In this document: piece by piece, positions 1 to 9,131 of the stretch
Layout of the letters: each line of letters starts with the position of its first letter
Position numbering within the stretch: the first letter of the stretch is position 1
From: Acetobacter nitrogenifigens DSM 23921 = NBRC 105050
GTDB taxonomy: Bacteria > Pseudomonadota > Alphaproteobacteria > Acetobacterales > Acetobacteraceae
Direction: 5' to 3'
Assembly: GCF_000429165.1 (NCBI RefSeq)
Contig: NZ_AUBI01000005.1
Location: 229,893-293,892 of the forward strand
DNA: 64,000 bases
Translations under genes and position numbers: made by a program
The notes under the pieces: generated by a model
Database searches by the model: none
What the model was told of the DNA's origin: nothing
The model's input: the letters and a program-made list of their open reading frames with translations, nothing else

Positions 1-627
1 CGCGCCATTCAGAAACGCGCTGGCGCCGTTGAGCACCTGCACCTGATCGTAAAGCTGCGGGGAGACGAGCTGCCGGGGGATGATGCCGTAGAGGCCGTTC
101 GCCGCCACGTCGTCGCCGTCCACAGGAAAGCCGCGGATGACGAACATTTCGGAGAAATTGCCGTAGCCCATGGTGGTGCGGACCGACGGGTCATTTTGCA
201 GCACTTCGCCCAGCGTCTGCGACTGCTGATTCAGAATCAGACTGGAGTTATAGCTGCGGATGTTGAACGGAACGTCGATGCCCTTCTTGTTCCCCAGCGC
301 GCCGAGTTGCCCCCCGCTGCTGACCAGCATGCGGTTGCGTCGCTCCGCCGTCACGAGAATGTTCTCGCGAGCGGTCGCAGCGACGCCCGCGCCCGCCGGG
401 CCGCCCACAGGAATTGCTGCAGTCGAGACGTTCGGGGACGGGGCGTTCGTTGGCGTGACGGCCGCGGGAACAACCCGCGCTGGCGCTGCTTTCGCCGCGT
501 GCGTCTTTGATTTCGCGTGATGATGATGCGTATCAGCGGCCCATGCCTGCGTGACGCTCGCTCCTGCGAGCAGAAGGCTCGACAGGCAGAGGCGTCTCAG
601 GGTGCTTCGGCTGGACATCGTGGACAT
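1..627 (-). CDS. TonB-dependent receptor, N-terminal part (runs off left edge)
   Basis: The frame is open from the ATG at 627 to the window edge, giving about 209 codons. A signal peptide of about 30 residues ends near AWA|ADT, followed by a histidine-rich stretch (THHHHAKSKTHAAK) and an alanine/proline linker. A plug domain then begins around GIDVPFNIRSYNSSLI and continues through LGEVLQNDPSVRT, GNFSEMFVIRGFP and YDQVQVLNGASAFLNG. The order LGEVL / RGF / QVLNG is typical of siderophore-type outer-membrane receptors, which import ferric chelates using TonB energy. The substrate cannot be told because the barrel lies outside the window. A second ATG at 618 is possible. A Fur-box-like site lies just upstream, which fits iron control. 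Confidence 0.85.
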   Translation of the reverse strand, partial: MSTMSSRSTLRRLCLSSLLLAGASVTQAWAADTHHHHAKSKTHAAKAAPARVVPAAVTPTNAPSPNVSTAAIPVGGPAGAGVAATARENILVTAERRNRMLVSSGGQLGALGNKKGIDVPFNIRSYNSSLILNQQSQTLGEVLQNDPSVRTTMGYGNFSEMFVIRGFPVDGDDVAANGLYGIIPRQLVSPQLYDQVQVLNGASAFLNGA

Positions 628-933
628 GACTCGACGCGCTTTCGGAAAGGGGACCAATCTGCGCGATGCGTTAATAAGAATAACTCTCACTTGCAAGCGC
701 AGTCTGACCCATATCCGACCGGCGACGTCCGCAGTCCTGCGTCTGCGGCATGAAGGCAACACTTCCCGCGCTGGTTGGACCTCACTTTTCGAAGGCTCGG
801 CGCCCGATGTGCGGCGGCGACGTTATTACCGGATACGTTTGAGGCCAATGCGGCAAGCTTCTATGAACCGGGTGACGTCTTGCATGACCGCTGCGACGGA
901 AACCCTCACAAATCGGGAAAGGCACCCATCACC
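628..933. other. Intergenic region between the TonB receptor and the glyoxalase gene
   Basis: The region holds the divergent promoters of the receptor (minus) and the glyoxalase (plus). Apart from the Fur-box-like dyad at 671-695 I see no convincing motif. Reading frames through it have no recognisable protein and no good ribosome-binding site. Confidence 0.5.
671..695 (-). promoter_or_regulatory. Fur-box-like site upstream of the truncated TonB receptor
   Basis: Read on the minus strand, the segment is TGCAAGTGAGAG followed by TTATTCTTATTAA. This resembles the imperfect AT-rich dyads bound by Fur in alphaproteobacteria (TGCAAAT-GAGAAT-ATTCTCATT type). It lies about 45-70 bases upstream of the receptor start at 627, where a promoter would be expected. 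The match was judged by eye, and the dyad is imperfect. Confidence 0.45.
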
Positions 934-1335
934 ATGGCAAAAATGATTCACTCTATGATCCGAGTGCTCAACGAGCAGGCGTCCCTCGAATTCTATGACA
1001 AGGCATTTGGTCTAAAGGTCGCTGAACGGTTCACATTCGACGATTTCACCCTCGTCTACCTGTCAAACGACGAGCAGAGCTTCGAACTGGAATTGACGAT
1101 CAATAACGACCGCGACCGCCCGTACGAACTCGGCGATGGTTATGGGCATCTCGCGGTTTCAGTCGCTGATCTGGAGGCAGAACACGCACGCATAGAAGGC
1201 GCCGGGCTGCAGCCGTTGCCCATCAAGGAGCTTTCCTGTGGCGATCGGTTCGTCGGGAAATTTTTCTTCATTTCGGATCCCGACGGCTACAAGATCGAGG
1301 TTCTGCAACGCGGCGCACCCGGGCGCTCACTCTGA
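934..1335 (+). CDS. Glyoxalase I family protein (lactoylglutathione lyase-like)
   Basis: A protein of 133 residues made of one VOC/glyoxalase fold. It opens with MIRVLNEQASLEFYDKAFGL, the usual 'H-x-M-x-R-V-x-D...S..FY...LG' start with the first ligand degenerate. It has a beta-strand ELELT (glutamate ligand), GYGHLAVSV (histidine ligand) and the closing FFISDPDGYKIEVLQ (glutamate ligand). These match the metal and glutathione sites of GloA, which isomerises the methylglyoxal-glutathione hemithioacetal to S-lactoylglutathione in the cytoplasm. The start at 934 (MAKMIHSM) fits the family better than the longer upstream extension; 946 is also possible. It stands alone, convergent with the next receptor gene. 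Confidence 0.85.
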   Translation: MAKMIHSMIRVLNEQASLEFYDKAFGLKVAERFTFDDFTLVYLSNDEQSFELELTINNDRDRPYELGDGYGHLAVSVADLEAEHARIEGAGLQPLPIKELSCGDRFVGKFFFISDPDGYKIEVLQRGAPGRSL

Positions 1336-1358
1336 GAGCGTAATTTCCGTCATGGCGC

Positions 1359-1390
1359 TGCTTCAGGCCTCAATCGCGAGGTCTGAAGCA
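1359..1390. terminator. Stem-loop between convergent glyoxalase and TonB receptor genes
   Basis: TGCTTCAGGCCT pairs with AGGTCTGAAGCA (12 positions, one G-U) around an 8-base loop. It lies between two genes that converge, where a bidirectional terminator would be useful. No clear T-run follows on either strand, so intrinsic termination is only inferred. Confidence 0.4.
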
Positions 1391-1469
1391 TTCGGCACTC
1401 CCGTCGAACAGGGAGACTACGTCACGCGACCAGCGGCGGCTATTCCTGCCGCCTGACAAATGCGCCCAC

Positions 1470-3848
1470 TCAAAACTCGGCTGACAGAGTAAAATGATAG
1501 ACGCGCGGCAGTCCGGCGTAGAGGCTGGAGGCCGCGCCAGACGTGCCGCTCGGCGCGCCGGTGTAAACGGAAGCCCAGTACCGTTCGTTTGTGACGTTGC
1601 TGACGCCGAAGCGCACGACCCACGGGAAACGATACACGTTGAAGGCGTACCGCGTGCCCAGTTCCAGCGTCGTGTAAGATCCGGTGTGCAGCGTGTTGGT
1701 GACGTTCGCCGCGCGGTTGCCCATGTAGTGGACGCCAGCGTTGAAGGCCCATCCGGATGCGAAGGCGCCCAACGAGGCGGGCAGTCGATAATCCAGCAAT
1801 ATACTGGCCTGAAGCGGCGCAGCGCCGACGATTTCTTTTTTGTTGAGAGACGGGGACGACGCCTTGACCAGTTCGGCGTCCAGCCAGGTCATCCCGGCAA
1901 GAACGGAGAGGTTAGGCAGCACTTCGCCGGAAATCTGGGCTTCGACGCCGTAATTGCGTTGCGTGCCGCCATATTCGTACGTCTGGCAATTGCTCCCTGC
2001 CGCGCAACCCGTTGGGTTCGATGCGGAAACATACAGGGCGTAAGGCGACGTCATCCGAAAGCCGTCAATATTGACCTGCATGTTCTTGTATCGAAGCTTG
2101 TAGCCAACTTCGTATTCTTCGGAATGTGCGATGGGGAGAGCGATGTTCGTATTGGTATAGCTGGCGCTGTTCGGCGTGACGGGACCGGCTTCAACCGATT
2201 TCCCATAGGTGAAATAGAAGGTCTGATTTTTAGTCGGCTTGTAAATCAGGCTGGCTGTAGGGCTGAAAGCTGCGGAAGTATCAAACGTTTTCCTGAGCGC
2301 GCTCTGGGCGTTAAGCGCGCTTTCCTGATTGATCCAGCTCCACGAAAGGGTGCCCATGATCGACCAGTGTTCATTGAATTTAATAGTGTCGCCAACGATA
2401 AAAGACTGGCTGGTCACGCTGCTGGATTTATAGCGCCCACGATAATACGGCTGAGAACCCCTGTTCGCCGTGGTCTCGTACAGGTTTCCAAAACCCAGGT
2501 TCTGCGCGCTGGTCACCCCGGCCACCGGGTTGTAATTCCCCATCATGTAGCCGTTGGTGCCTATGACGAGGTCATGCTGGATGGGACCAGTGTGAACGCG
2601 CCCATTAATATAGGCCATGTTGCTGCCGACACGAAAATCATCCGCAGTGGTGGTGGCGGTCGCCCTCGAACTGTACCAGCCATCGCTGCCTTTTCGTCCG
2701 CCGCAGGTGCTGCTGCCGTCGCACAACGTGTCGGTTACGCCGAAAGACTGCCGCGCCGCATCCTGATAAAGGCCGCCGAGCGTAAAGCTCCAGTTCTCAT
2801 TGAATTCATGCTTGATTTTGGCAAGAAAGGTATTGGTCTCCATGTGATAGCCGCTCCAGTCCGGAGCCAGACGCTTGCTGAGGTCCGGGGCCTCAGGCAA
2901 TTTATCTCCACCAACGCCTGTCGCCAGAATGCCGAACGCGGGCGCCCCGCCGCGCTGATCATACGTGTAATGACTGGCGTCAATTTCAATAACTGTTTTT
3001 CTGTCAAGGTGAATATCGAAATCACCGCTCACCATGTCGCGACGCAGCCAACTGCCCTGCGCGTATGACGTGCCGTTCGCGTGCAGCAGGTTCAGACGAT
3101 ATCCGAACCAGCCGTTCCGACCCACGCGGCCTGAGATATCTCCATTGACCGTAGGCGTTCCGATGGAATCCACGCCAATCGAGAACCGTTCCGTGCGACG
3201 GTCGGTAGGGCGTTTCAGCGTATATTCGAAGACGCCAGCCGGATTCTGGGGTCCGTACATGGCGCCGGCGAGGCCATTCAGAACTTGCAGGTTATCGACC
3301 TGCTCAGCCGGATATGGCGTGGTGGAAACCACGTTCAGGCCGTCAAGCCGGGAGTTGGCGACCACATCAGCCTCAAAACCGCGCGACTGCGGACGTGAGG
3401 TATTGGGGTCGCCTCGGATCTCCAACTGCACGGACGGCAAATATTGCGCAATGTCGTTCAGGTTGCGGATTTGCTGATTGATGATGACGTCGTGCGGGAC
3501 GCCCATGACGGAATAAGGCGTATCCAGCGTGTCGCGGTTACCCAGCGGTCCCAGATAGACGGTTTTATTCATATACCTGGCGTGGGCGCCGTCGGCCACA
3601 TGATGACCATGAACCGTGACCGTTTCGCCGCCTGAACCGTCAAGCGTCCCCGCGATCGGGGTCGTGGAAGCGGATTTTGGTCCCTGGGCGGCCTTGTTCA
3701 CGCCGACTTTTGCCGTGGCTGACTTGGCTGGTTGTACCTTCTTTTCAGGAGCGGAAGCAGGAGCCGGCGCAGCAGCCAGCGCTGACGTTGTCAGCAGGAA
3801 CGTGGCAAGCATGCCGATACAAAACGGATTGTAAGAACGGTCGTGCAT
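1470..3848 (-). CDS. TonB-dependent siderophore receptor
   Basis: A protein of 792 residues. I chose the ATG at 3848 because it begins a clean signal peptide (MHDRSYNPFCIGMLATFLL ... ALAA); the open frame extends 91 codons further with no protein-like content. An alanine/proline/lysine linker precedes the plug (LDTPYSVMGVPHDVI, IAQYLPSVQ, RPQSRGFEAD, VDNLQVLNGLAGAMYG). A 22-strand-type barrel follows and ends in the C-terminal aromatic residue (YHFTLSAEF). The family imports ferric siderophores across the outer membrane using TonB-ExbBD. The barrel holds one CDGSSTCGG and one CAAGSNC pair, likely extracellular-loop disulfides. The ligand is unknown. No Fur-like site is obvious upstream, unlike the receptor at the left edge. 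Confidence 0.9.
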   Translation of the reverse strand: MHDRSYNPFCIGMLATFLLTTSALAAAPAPASAPEKKVQPAKSATAKVGVNKAAQGPKSASTTPIAGTLDGSGGETVTVHGHHVADGAHARYMNKTVYLGPLGNRDTLDTPYSVMGVPHDVIINQQIRNLNDIAQYLPSVQLEIRGDPNTSRPQSRGFEADVVANSRLDGLNVVSTTPYPAEQVDNLQVLNGLAGAMYGPQNPAGVFEYTLKRPTDRRTERFSIGVDSIGTPTVNGDISGRVGRNGWFGYRLNLLHANGTSYAQGSWLRRDMVSGDFDIHLDRKTVIEIDASHYTYDQRGGAPAFGILATGVGGDKLPEAPDLSKRLAPDWSGYHMETNTFLAKIKHEFNENWSFTLGGLYQDAARQSFGVTDTLCDGSSTCGGRKGSDGWYSSRATATTTADDFRVGSNMAYINGRVHTGPIQHDLVIGTNGYMMGNYNPVAGVTSAQNLGFGNLYETTANRGSQPYYRGRYKSSSVTSQSFIVGDTIKFNEHWSIMGTLSWSWINQESALNAQSALRKTFDTSAAFSPTASLIYKPTKNQTFYFTYGKSVEAGPVTPNSASYTNTNIALPIAHSEEYEVGYKLRYKNMQVNIDGFRMTSPYALYVSASNPTGCAAGSNCQTYEYGGTQRNYGVEAQISGEVLPNLSVLAGMTWLDAELVKASSPSLNKKEIVGAAPLQASILLDYRLPASLGAFASGWAFNAGVHYMGNRAANVTNTLHTGSYTTLELGTRYAFNVYRFPWVVRFGVSNVTNERYWASVYTGAPSGTSGAASSLYAGLPRVYHFTLSAEF

Positions 3849-4485
3849 AAGTGGGCAGAGTCCGCGACTGAGCTGGGAAAGGAACAGTTCAACTCTCTGC
3901 CAAGCGCGCCTCGGGATGTCTATATACAAACAGACACATTTCTGTATCGGACCGTATACAACCGTAGGGTGATGCAAAAATAATACAGCCGACCACACGT
4001 CTCTTGAGACGTGCGTCGATTCATTTCGGCGAGAGCCCCGACGGGCTTTGCCCCTGCCGAAAGGTTGTTTTCTGGGCGTAGCGATGTTCCGGCCCCCTCG
4101 GGTTAACAAGGAAACGCTCATTGATTTTCATATCTTACAAAGCAGCGAGATATTTTTCCGAAGATTCCCGCAGTCCGTTTTTGGCGCAATAACCGCTTTG
4201 TCCGCCGCTCCCGAAGCTTATCAACAATAAGTTCGTCGCTCTGCCCCTTGCCAGCGACGACGGTCAGAAACCGACTTCATCACGTGAAGCCCGGCTTTCA
4301 TGAGGTCCGCCCTCAGACCGGCGGGCAGCGACGCCGCCTTCCGCGCCGTCGACAATGACACAAATTTCCGACTTTATTTCGATATCGCACACGGACAGAT
4401 GTCGTTGTCGCCTGATGAGACAGGCCTCATTCCCGACGCGCGTTAGCCGACCAGATACGTCATCCAGAATGGATGCTTCGCTAGG
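3849..4485. other. Long intergenic region upstream of the siderophore receptor
   Basis: About 640 bases between the divergent receptor promoter and the 3' end of the exporter gene. Near 3919-3962 there are two TTGTATA elements (minus strand), and the dyad GTATCGGACCGTATAC between them could be a regulator site. An AT-richer stretch lies near 4110-4160. A 60-codon frame at 4048-4230 has no ribosome-binding site or similarity I recognise, and I do not call it. Confidence 0.4.
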
Positions 4486-5241
4486 TCAGATAACACCCGG
4501 AAACCACAGACGGGCGAAAAACGCCGCCGTCACGAGAGCAGTCGCAACAATGGTCATCGCGCGAACGACGCCTGACGGCAGACGACGCCCCAACCGTGCG
4601 CCCAGCACGCCACCCAGCAATCCACCAAGCAGGGCTACAATCACGCCGGGCCAGCTTATGGCTCCCGCAACGATGAAGGCCGCAATGGCGGCTGTGTTCG
4701 CCAGCGTGACCATTAAGGTTCGCGGTCCGTTAAGCGATTTGATGTCCCGCTCGCCAAGCAACGACCATGCCGCCAGCATCATCAATCCGACCGCGCCCCC
4801 AAAATAGCCGCCGTAGACGCCCAGCCCGAACTGAATCAGCAGAATCGGACCGCGACGCAGTTTGCCGTGCAGCGCGTCCCCCACCCTCCTGCCAAAGGCC
4901 AGCGCGAGCGTCGCCAGAAGCAGCAGCCACGGCACGATCTCGTCGAACGCCCTACCCGGCGTGAAAAGCAGCAACAGACCGCCAGCCAATCCGCCGACAA
5001 GGGTGACGGGCGCGAGGCGCTGGAGCGAAACCCCGCACACCGGATGGAGCCCGGCGCGATAGGTCCATGCGCTGGCGACTCCTCCAGGCCACAGGGCGAC
5101 CGTGCTGGAGGCATTGGCGGTAACGGGCGGAAGTCCGGCGGCCAGAAATGCGGGGAACATGACGAACGAGCCGCCGCCAGCCAGCGCATTCATCGCGCCA
5201 GCAAGCGTCCCCGCAATGAACAACAACGAAAGATGGTCCAT
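4486..5241 (-). CDS. TSUP family membrane transporter (TauE/SafE-like)
   Basis: A protein of 251 residues with about seven or eight hydrophobic segments. The N-terminal signature (SLLFIAGTLAGAMNALAGGG then FVMFPAFLAAGLPPVTANA) is the first half of the duplicated TSUP fold; the second half begins GVYGGYFGGAVGLMML. The family exports organosulfur anions or sulfite, and some members move other small organic anions, across the inner membrane. No neighbouring sulfur gene points to the substrate. It lies 75 bases downstream of lepA in the same orientation and may be read from the lepA transcript. Confidence 0.85.
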   Translation of the reverse strand: MDHLSLLFIAGTLAGAMNALAGGGSFVMFPAFLAAGLPPVTANASSTVALWPGGVASAWTYRAGLHPVCGVSLQRLAPVTLVGGLAGGLLLLFTPGRAFDEIVPWLLLLATLALAFGRRVGDALHGKLRRGPILLIQFGLGVYGGYFGGAVGLMMLAAWSLLGERDIKSLNGPRTLMVTLANTAAIAAFIVAGAISWPGVIVALLGGLLGGVLGARLGRRLPSGVVRAMTIVATALVTAAFFARLWFPGVI

Positions 5242-5316
5242 CGCCCGACGCTGCGCCCGGCGGAAACGCGGTTCAAGATCGCGCAGATCGGACGCGCGAC
5301 AACGTGAAATCCGCGA

Positions 5317-7122
5317 TCAGCGATCCATCTTGAGGGCGGCGAGGAATGCGCTCTGCGGGATTTCGACCTTGCCGAACTGCCGCATACGCTTCTTACCCTC
5401 TTTCTGCTTCTCCAGCAGCTTGCGTTTACGCGAGATGTCGCCGCCGTAGCACTTGGCGGTGACGTCCTTGGACATCGCGCCGATCGTCTCGCGCGCGATC
5501 ACCCGCGAACCGATCGCCGCCTGAATAGCGATCTTGAACAACTGGCGCGGGATCAGGTCTTTCAGGCGTGCGCAGATCGCCCGCCCCCGGCTTTCCGCCG
5601 CCGAGCGATGCGCGACGAAAGACAGCGCGTCCACCGGCTCCTGATTGACCAGAATAGAGATGCGGACGAGATCGCTCTCTTCGTATCCGTCCATCTGGTA
5701 GTCGAAGCTGGCGTAACCACGCGTCAGGGACTTCAGACGATCGTAGAAGTCGAACACCACCTCGTTCAGCGGCAGGCGGTAAACCGCCATCGCGCGGTTG
5801 CCGACATAGGTAAGGTCGACCTGCGTCCCGCGCCGCTCGGAGCACAGCGTCAGGACCGACCCCAGATACTCGTCCGGAACCATGATCGTCGCCTTGATCC
5901 AGGGCTCGTCGATCCGCTCGATCAGCGACGGATCCGGCATGTCCGCCGGGTTGTGCAGATCTTCGGTTTCCCCGTTCGTCCGCGTGATGTGATAAACGAC
6001 GGACGGCGCCGTCGCGATCAGATCGAGGTCGAACTCGCGCGACAGACGCTCCTGAATGATCTCCAGATGCAGCAGCCCAAGGAAGCCACAACGGAAACCG
6101 AACCCGAGCGCGGCTGACGTCTCCGCCTCATAATGGAACGACGCATCGTTCAGGCGCAGCTTCGCCAGACTGTCGCGCAGCTTCTCGAAATCGTCGGCGT
6201 TCACAGGGAACAGGCCGCACCACACCACAGGGATGGAAGGCTTGAAGCCGGCCAGAGGCTCATCGGCAGGTTTGCGGTCGTCCGTGATCGTATCGCCGAC
6301 ATTGCAGTCCGCGACGGTTTTGATCGCAGCGTTGATGTAGCCCATCTCGCCCGGTCCGAGATCATCCACCGCGACCATGCGCGGGGCGAAGACGCCGACC
6401 TGATCGACCATATGCACGGCGCCGCTGGACATCATCCGGATACGCGCACCCTTGCGCAGGCGGCCTTCCTTTATGCGGACCAGAATCACGACGCCGAGAT
6501 ACGGGTCGTACCAGCTGTCGACCAGCATCGCCTTCAGCGGCTTCTCCGCGTCGCCAACCGGCGGCGGCAGGCGCGTCACGATGGCTTCCAGCACGCCTTC
6601 GATATTCAGGCCCGTCTTGGCGGAAATCTCGACCGCGTCGTCGGCTGGAATGCCGATCACTTCCTCGATCTGCGCCTTCACCTTCTCCGGCTCGGCCGCC
6701 GGAAGATCGACCTTGTTGAGGATCGGCACGATCTCGTGGCCTGCGTCGATGGCCTGATACACGTTGGCCAGCGTCTGCGCCTCGACGCCCTGCGAGGCGT
6801 CGACGACCAGCAGCGATCCCTCGCACGCCGCGAGCGACCGGCTGACCTCATAGGCGAAGTCGACATGGCCAGGCGTGTCCATCAGGTTGAGGACGTACGT
6901 GTTGCCGTCCTTCGCCGGATAGGTCAGGCGCACGGTCTGCGCCTTGATGGTGATTCCACGCTCGCGTTCGATGTCCATGTTGTCGAGGACCTGGTTGGTC
7001 ATCTCGCGCGCGGACAGGGCCCCGCAGGCCTGAATCAGACGGTCGGCCAGCGTCGACTTGCCGTGGTCGATATGGGCGATGATCGAAAAGTTACGGATCA
7101 ACTGGAGCGAGGTATCGGTCAT
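5317..7122 (-). CDS. lepA: Elongation factor 4 (LepA GTPase)
   Basis: The ribosome-associated GTPase that back-translocates or rescues stalled ribosomes. The start at 7122 ([15 protein letters not shown]) gives 601 residues, the normal family length; the frame continues 24 codons upstream but that part is not conserved in type. G motifs are visible: AHIDHGKST at 16-24, DTPGH at 82-86 and NKVD at 136-139. The middle holds the EF-G-like domains ([14 protein letters not shown]), and the C-terminus carries the LepA-specific domain ([33 protein letters not shown]). It is divergent from the peptidase gene at 7280. Confidence 0.97.
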   Translation of the reverse strand: MTDTSLQLIRNFSIIAHIDHGKSTLADRLIQACGALSAREMTNQVLDNMDIERERGITIKAQTVRLTYPAKDGNTYVLNLMDTPGHVDFAYEVSRSLAACEGSLLVVDASQGVEAQTLANVYQAIDAGHEIVPILNKVDLPAAEPEKVKAQIEEVIGIPADDAVEISAKTGLNIEGVLEAIVTRLPPPVGDAEKPLKAMLVDSWYDPYLGVVILVRIKEGRLRKGARIRMMSSGAVHMVDQVGVFAPRMVAVDDLGPGEMGYINAAIKTVADCNVGDTITDDRKPADEPLAGFKPSIPVVWCGLFPVNADDFEKLRDSLAKLRLNDASFHYEAETSAALGFGFRCGFLGLLHLEIIQERLSREFDLDLIATAPSVVYHITRTNGETEDLHNPADMPDPSLIERIDEPWIKATIMVPDEYLGSVLTLCSERRGTQVDLTYVGNRAMAVYRLPLNEVVFDFYDRLKSLTRGYASFDYQMDGYEESDLVRISILVNQEPVDALSFVAHRSAAESRGRAICARLKDLIPRQLFKIAIQAAIGSRVIARETIGAMSKDVTAKCYGGDISRKRKLLEKQKEGKKRMRQFGKVEIPQSAFLAALKMDR

Positions 7123-7279
7123 GCGCGTCCCATAGGCGATAAACCGGGAAAAGTCAGCCATCCAGATGCGCAAAGATTCACCTGCTGAACCCATGCCCGG
7201 CTCCTCGCGAGCAAAGTAATGAAGAGGCGCCCCGCCGCGTGGTCTCGCCTCCTGTTTGAGGCCGCGCTACAGTTCCCGC

Positions 7280-9130
7280 ATGGCTTATGAATTTTCGCGC
7301 CCCCATCGCGGATCGACCGCTGACTCCCGCTTCTCTCCAGACGGCGCGAACGGCCCGTCGGCGCGCCTGAACGACGGCGAACCGCCGCGTTGGGACCTTT
7401 CCGATCTCTACGCCGCCCCCGACTCGCAGGAACTCGTCGCCGACAGGACGCGCGCAGCCGAAGACGCCCGCGCGTTTCAGGACACCTATCGCGGTCGCGT
7501 CGCGAGCCTGAGCGGCACGGAACTCGCAGCGGCGATCGAGACCTACGAAGCCATCGACGAGACCCTTGGCAGGATCGGCTCCTTCGCGTCCCTGTCGTTC
7601 TCGGCCGACATGTCGAACGCGGGCGTCGCCAAATTCAACCAGTCGGTGACGGAGACCCTGTCGGACATCTCCTCCAGCCTGCTGTTCTTCACGCTGGAAC
7701 TGAACCGGATCGAGGACGCGGAACTCGAACTGAAGCTTCAGACGCCGGAGTTGGCCCTCTGGCGTCCCTTCCTTCGCGATCTGCGCATGTTCCGCGCCCA
7801 TCAGCTCGCCGACGACATCGAACAGGTGCTGCTGGAAAAATCCGTCACCGGCGCGAGCGCATGGCGCCGCCTTTATGACGAACATCTCGCTGCCCTGCGC
7901 ATACCTTTCGACGGCGCCTCCCTGACGCTCGGCGATGCGCTCAACCGCATGTCCGACCCAAGTCGCGCCGTGCGTGAGCGGGCCGCCAAGGCGGTCGGCG
8001 CCGCGTTGCAGGACAACCTGCGCCTGCTCTCTCTGGTCACCAACACGCTGGCCAAGGACAAGGCGATCTCGGACAAGCTGCGCGGTTACGCGCGCCCCGA
8101 ATCCTACCGCAACGTCTCGAACATGGTCGAAGACGAAGTCGTCGACGCCCTGGTCTCCGCCGTCGTCGCCGATTACCCGCGCCTCTCCCATCGCTATTAC
8201 GCGCTCAAGGCGAAGTGGCTCGGGCTTGAGAAGCTGGAGCATTGGGACCGCAACGCGCCGCTGCCGGACGTGAATGAGAGCGACATTTCCTGGCTCGAGG
8301 CGACGCGCATCGTGCGACAGGCGTATGACGGCTTTGATCCCCGGCTTGGACGGATCGTCGGCGAATTTCTCGACAAGCCGTGGATCGACGCAGCGCCCGT
8401 GCCGGGCAAATCCTCCGGCGCCTTCGCGCACCCGACCGTGCCGTCCGCGCATCCCTATATCCTGATGAATTTCCGCGGCCGCACCCGCGACGTCATGACC
8501 CTTGCGCACGAAATCGGACACGGCGTGCATCAGACGCTCGCCGGGAAGCAGGGCTATTTCATGTCCGCAACCCCACTGACGCTGGCCGAGACCGCCAGCG
8601 TCTTTGGCGAGATGCTGACGTTCCAGCACCTGCTCGACGCCGAGAAAGACCCGACGCAACGACGGCTGATGCTCGCGTCCAAGGTCGAGGACATGCTGAA
8701 CACGGTCGTCCGGCAGATCGCCTTCTATCGCTTCGAGAGCCTCGTGCATAACGAACGCCGCGACGGGGAGCTTCTGCCGGAGCGGATCGGCGAATTGTGG
8801 CGTCAGGTGCAGACGGAAAGCCTCGGCCCGGCTTTCAACTTCACGTCGGATTACGACACGTACTGGTCATACGTCCCGCACTTCATCCATTCGCCGTTCT
8901 ACGTCTACGCATACGCGTTCGGCGACTGCTTGGTGAATGCCCTGTATGGCGTGTATCGCGAAAATAGCTTCGGTTTTCAGGACAAATACGTCGACATGCT
9001 GCAAGCAGGCGGCACGCTGCGTCACAAGGAGCTGCTCGCGCCGTTCGGACTGGACGCCAGTGACCCTGCGTTCTGGCGCAAGGGGCTGGACGTGATTTCC
9101 GGCTTCATAGATCAGTTGGAGAACGCCTGA
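7280..9130 (+). CDS. M3 family oligoendopeptidase (PepF-like)
   Basis: A cytoplasmic zinc metallopeptidase of 616 residues that cleaves short peptides. The zinc site HEIGHG sits at residues 410-415, with the third ligand glutamate in LAETASVFGEM about 25 residues later. The N-terminal half is the helical PepF domain (RWDLSDLYAAPDSQEL; LALWRPFLRDLRMFRAHQL), and the C-terminal YDTYWSYVPHFIHSPFYVY segment is typical of the PepF/pz-peptidase branch. I take the ATG at 7280 as the start; a codon at 7256 is in frame. The stop is one base before the next start, so the UbiB-like gene is probably co-translated. Confidence 0.93.
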   Translation: MAYEFSRPHRGSTADSRFSPDGANGPSARLNDGEPPRWDLSDLYAAPDSQELVADRTRAAEDARAFQDTYRGRVASLSGTELAAAIETYEAIDETLGRIGSFASLSFSADMSNAGVAKFNQSVTETLSDISSSLLFFTLELNRIEDAELELKLQTPELALWRPFLRDLRMFRAHQLADDIEQVLLEKSVTGASAWRRLYDEHLAALRIPFDGASLTLGDALNRMSDPSRAVRERAAKAVGAALQDNLRLLSLVTNTLAKDKAISDKLRGYARPESYRNVSNMVEDEVVDALVSAVVADYPRLSHRYYALKAKWLGLEKLEHWDRNAPLPDVNESDISWLEATRIVRQAYDGFDPRLGRIVGEFLDKPWIDAAPVPGKSSGAFAHPTVPSAHPYILMNFRGRTRDVMTLAHEIGHGVHQTLAGKQGYFMSATPLTLAETASVFGEMLTFQHLLDAEKDPTQRRLMLASKVEDMLNTVVRQIAFYRFESLVHNERRDGELLPERIGELWRQVQTESLGPAFNFTSDYDTYWSYVPHFIHSPFYVYAYAFGDCLVNALYGVYRENSFGFQDKYVDMLQAGGTLRHKELLAPFGLDASDPAFWRKGLDVISGFIDQLENA

Positions 9131-9131
9131 C

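Noticed and set aside
4048..4230. A 60-codon frame upstream of the siderophore receptor
   Set aside because: No ribosome-binding site, no recognisable motif, and part of it antisense to promoter DNA.
7178..8749. A 523-codon minus-strand frame opposite the M3 peptidase gene
   Set aside because: The peptidase on the other strand is unmistakable (HEIGHG); the opposite frame has no recognisable domain.
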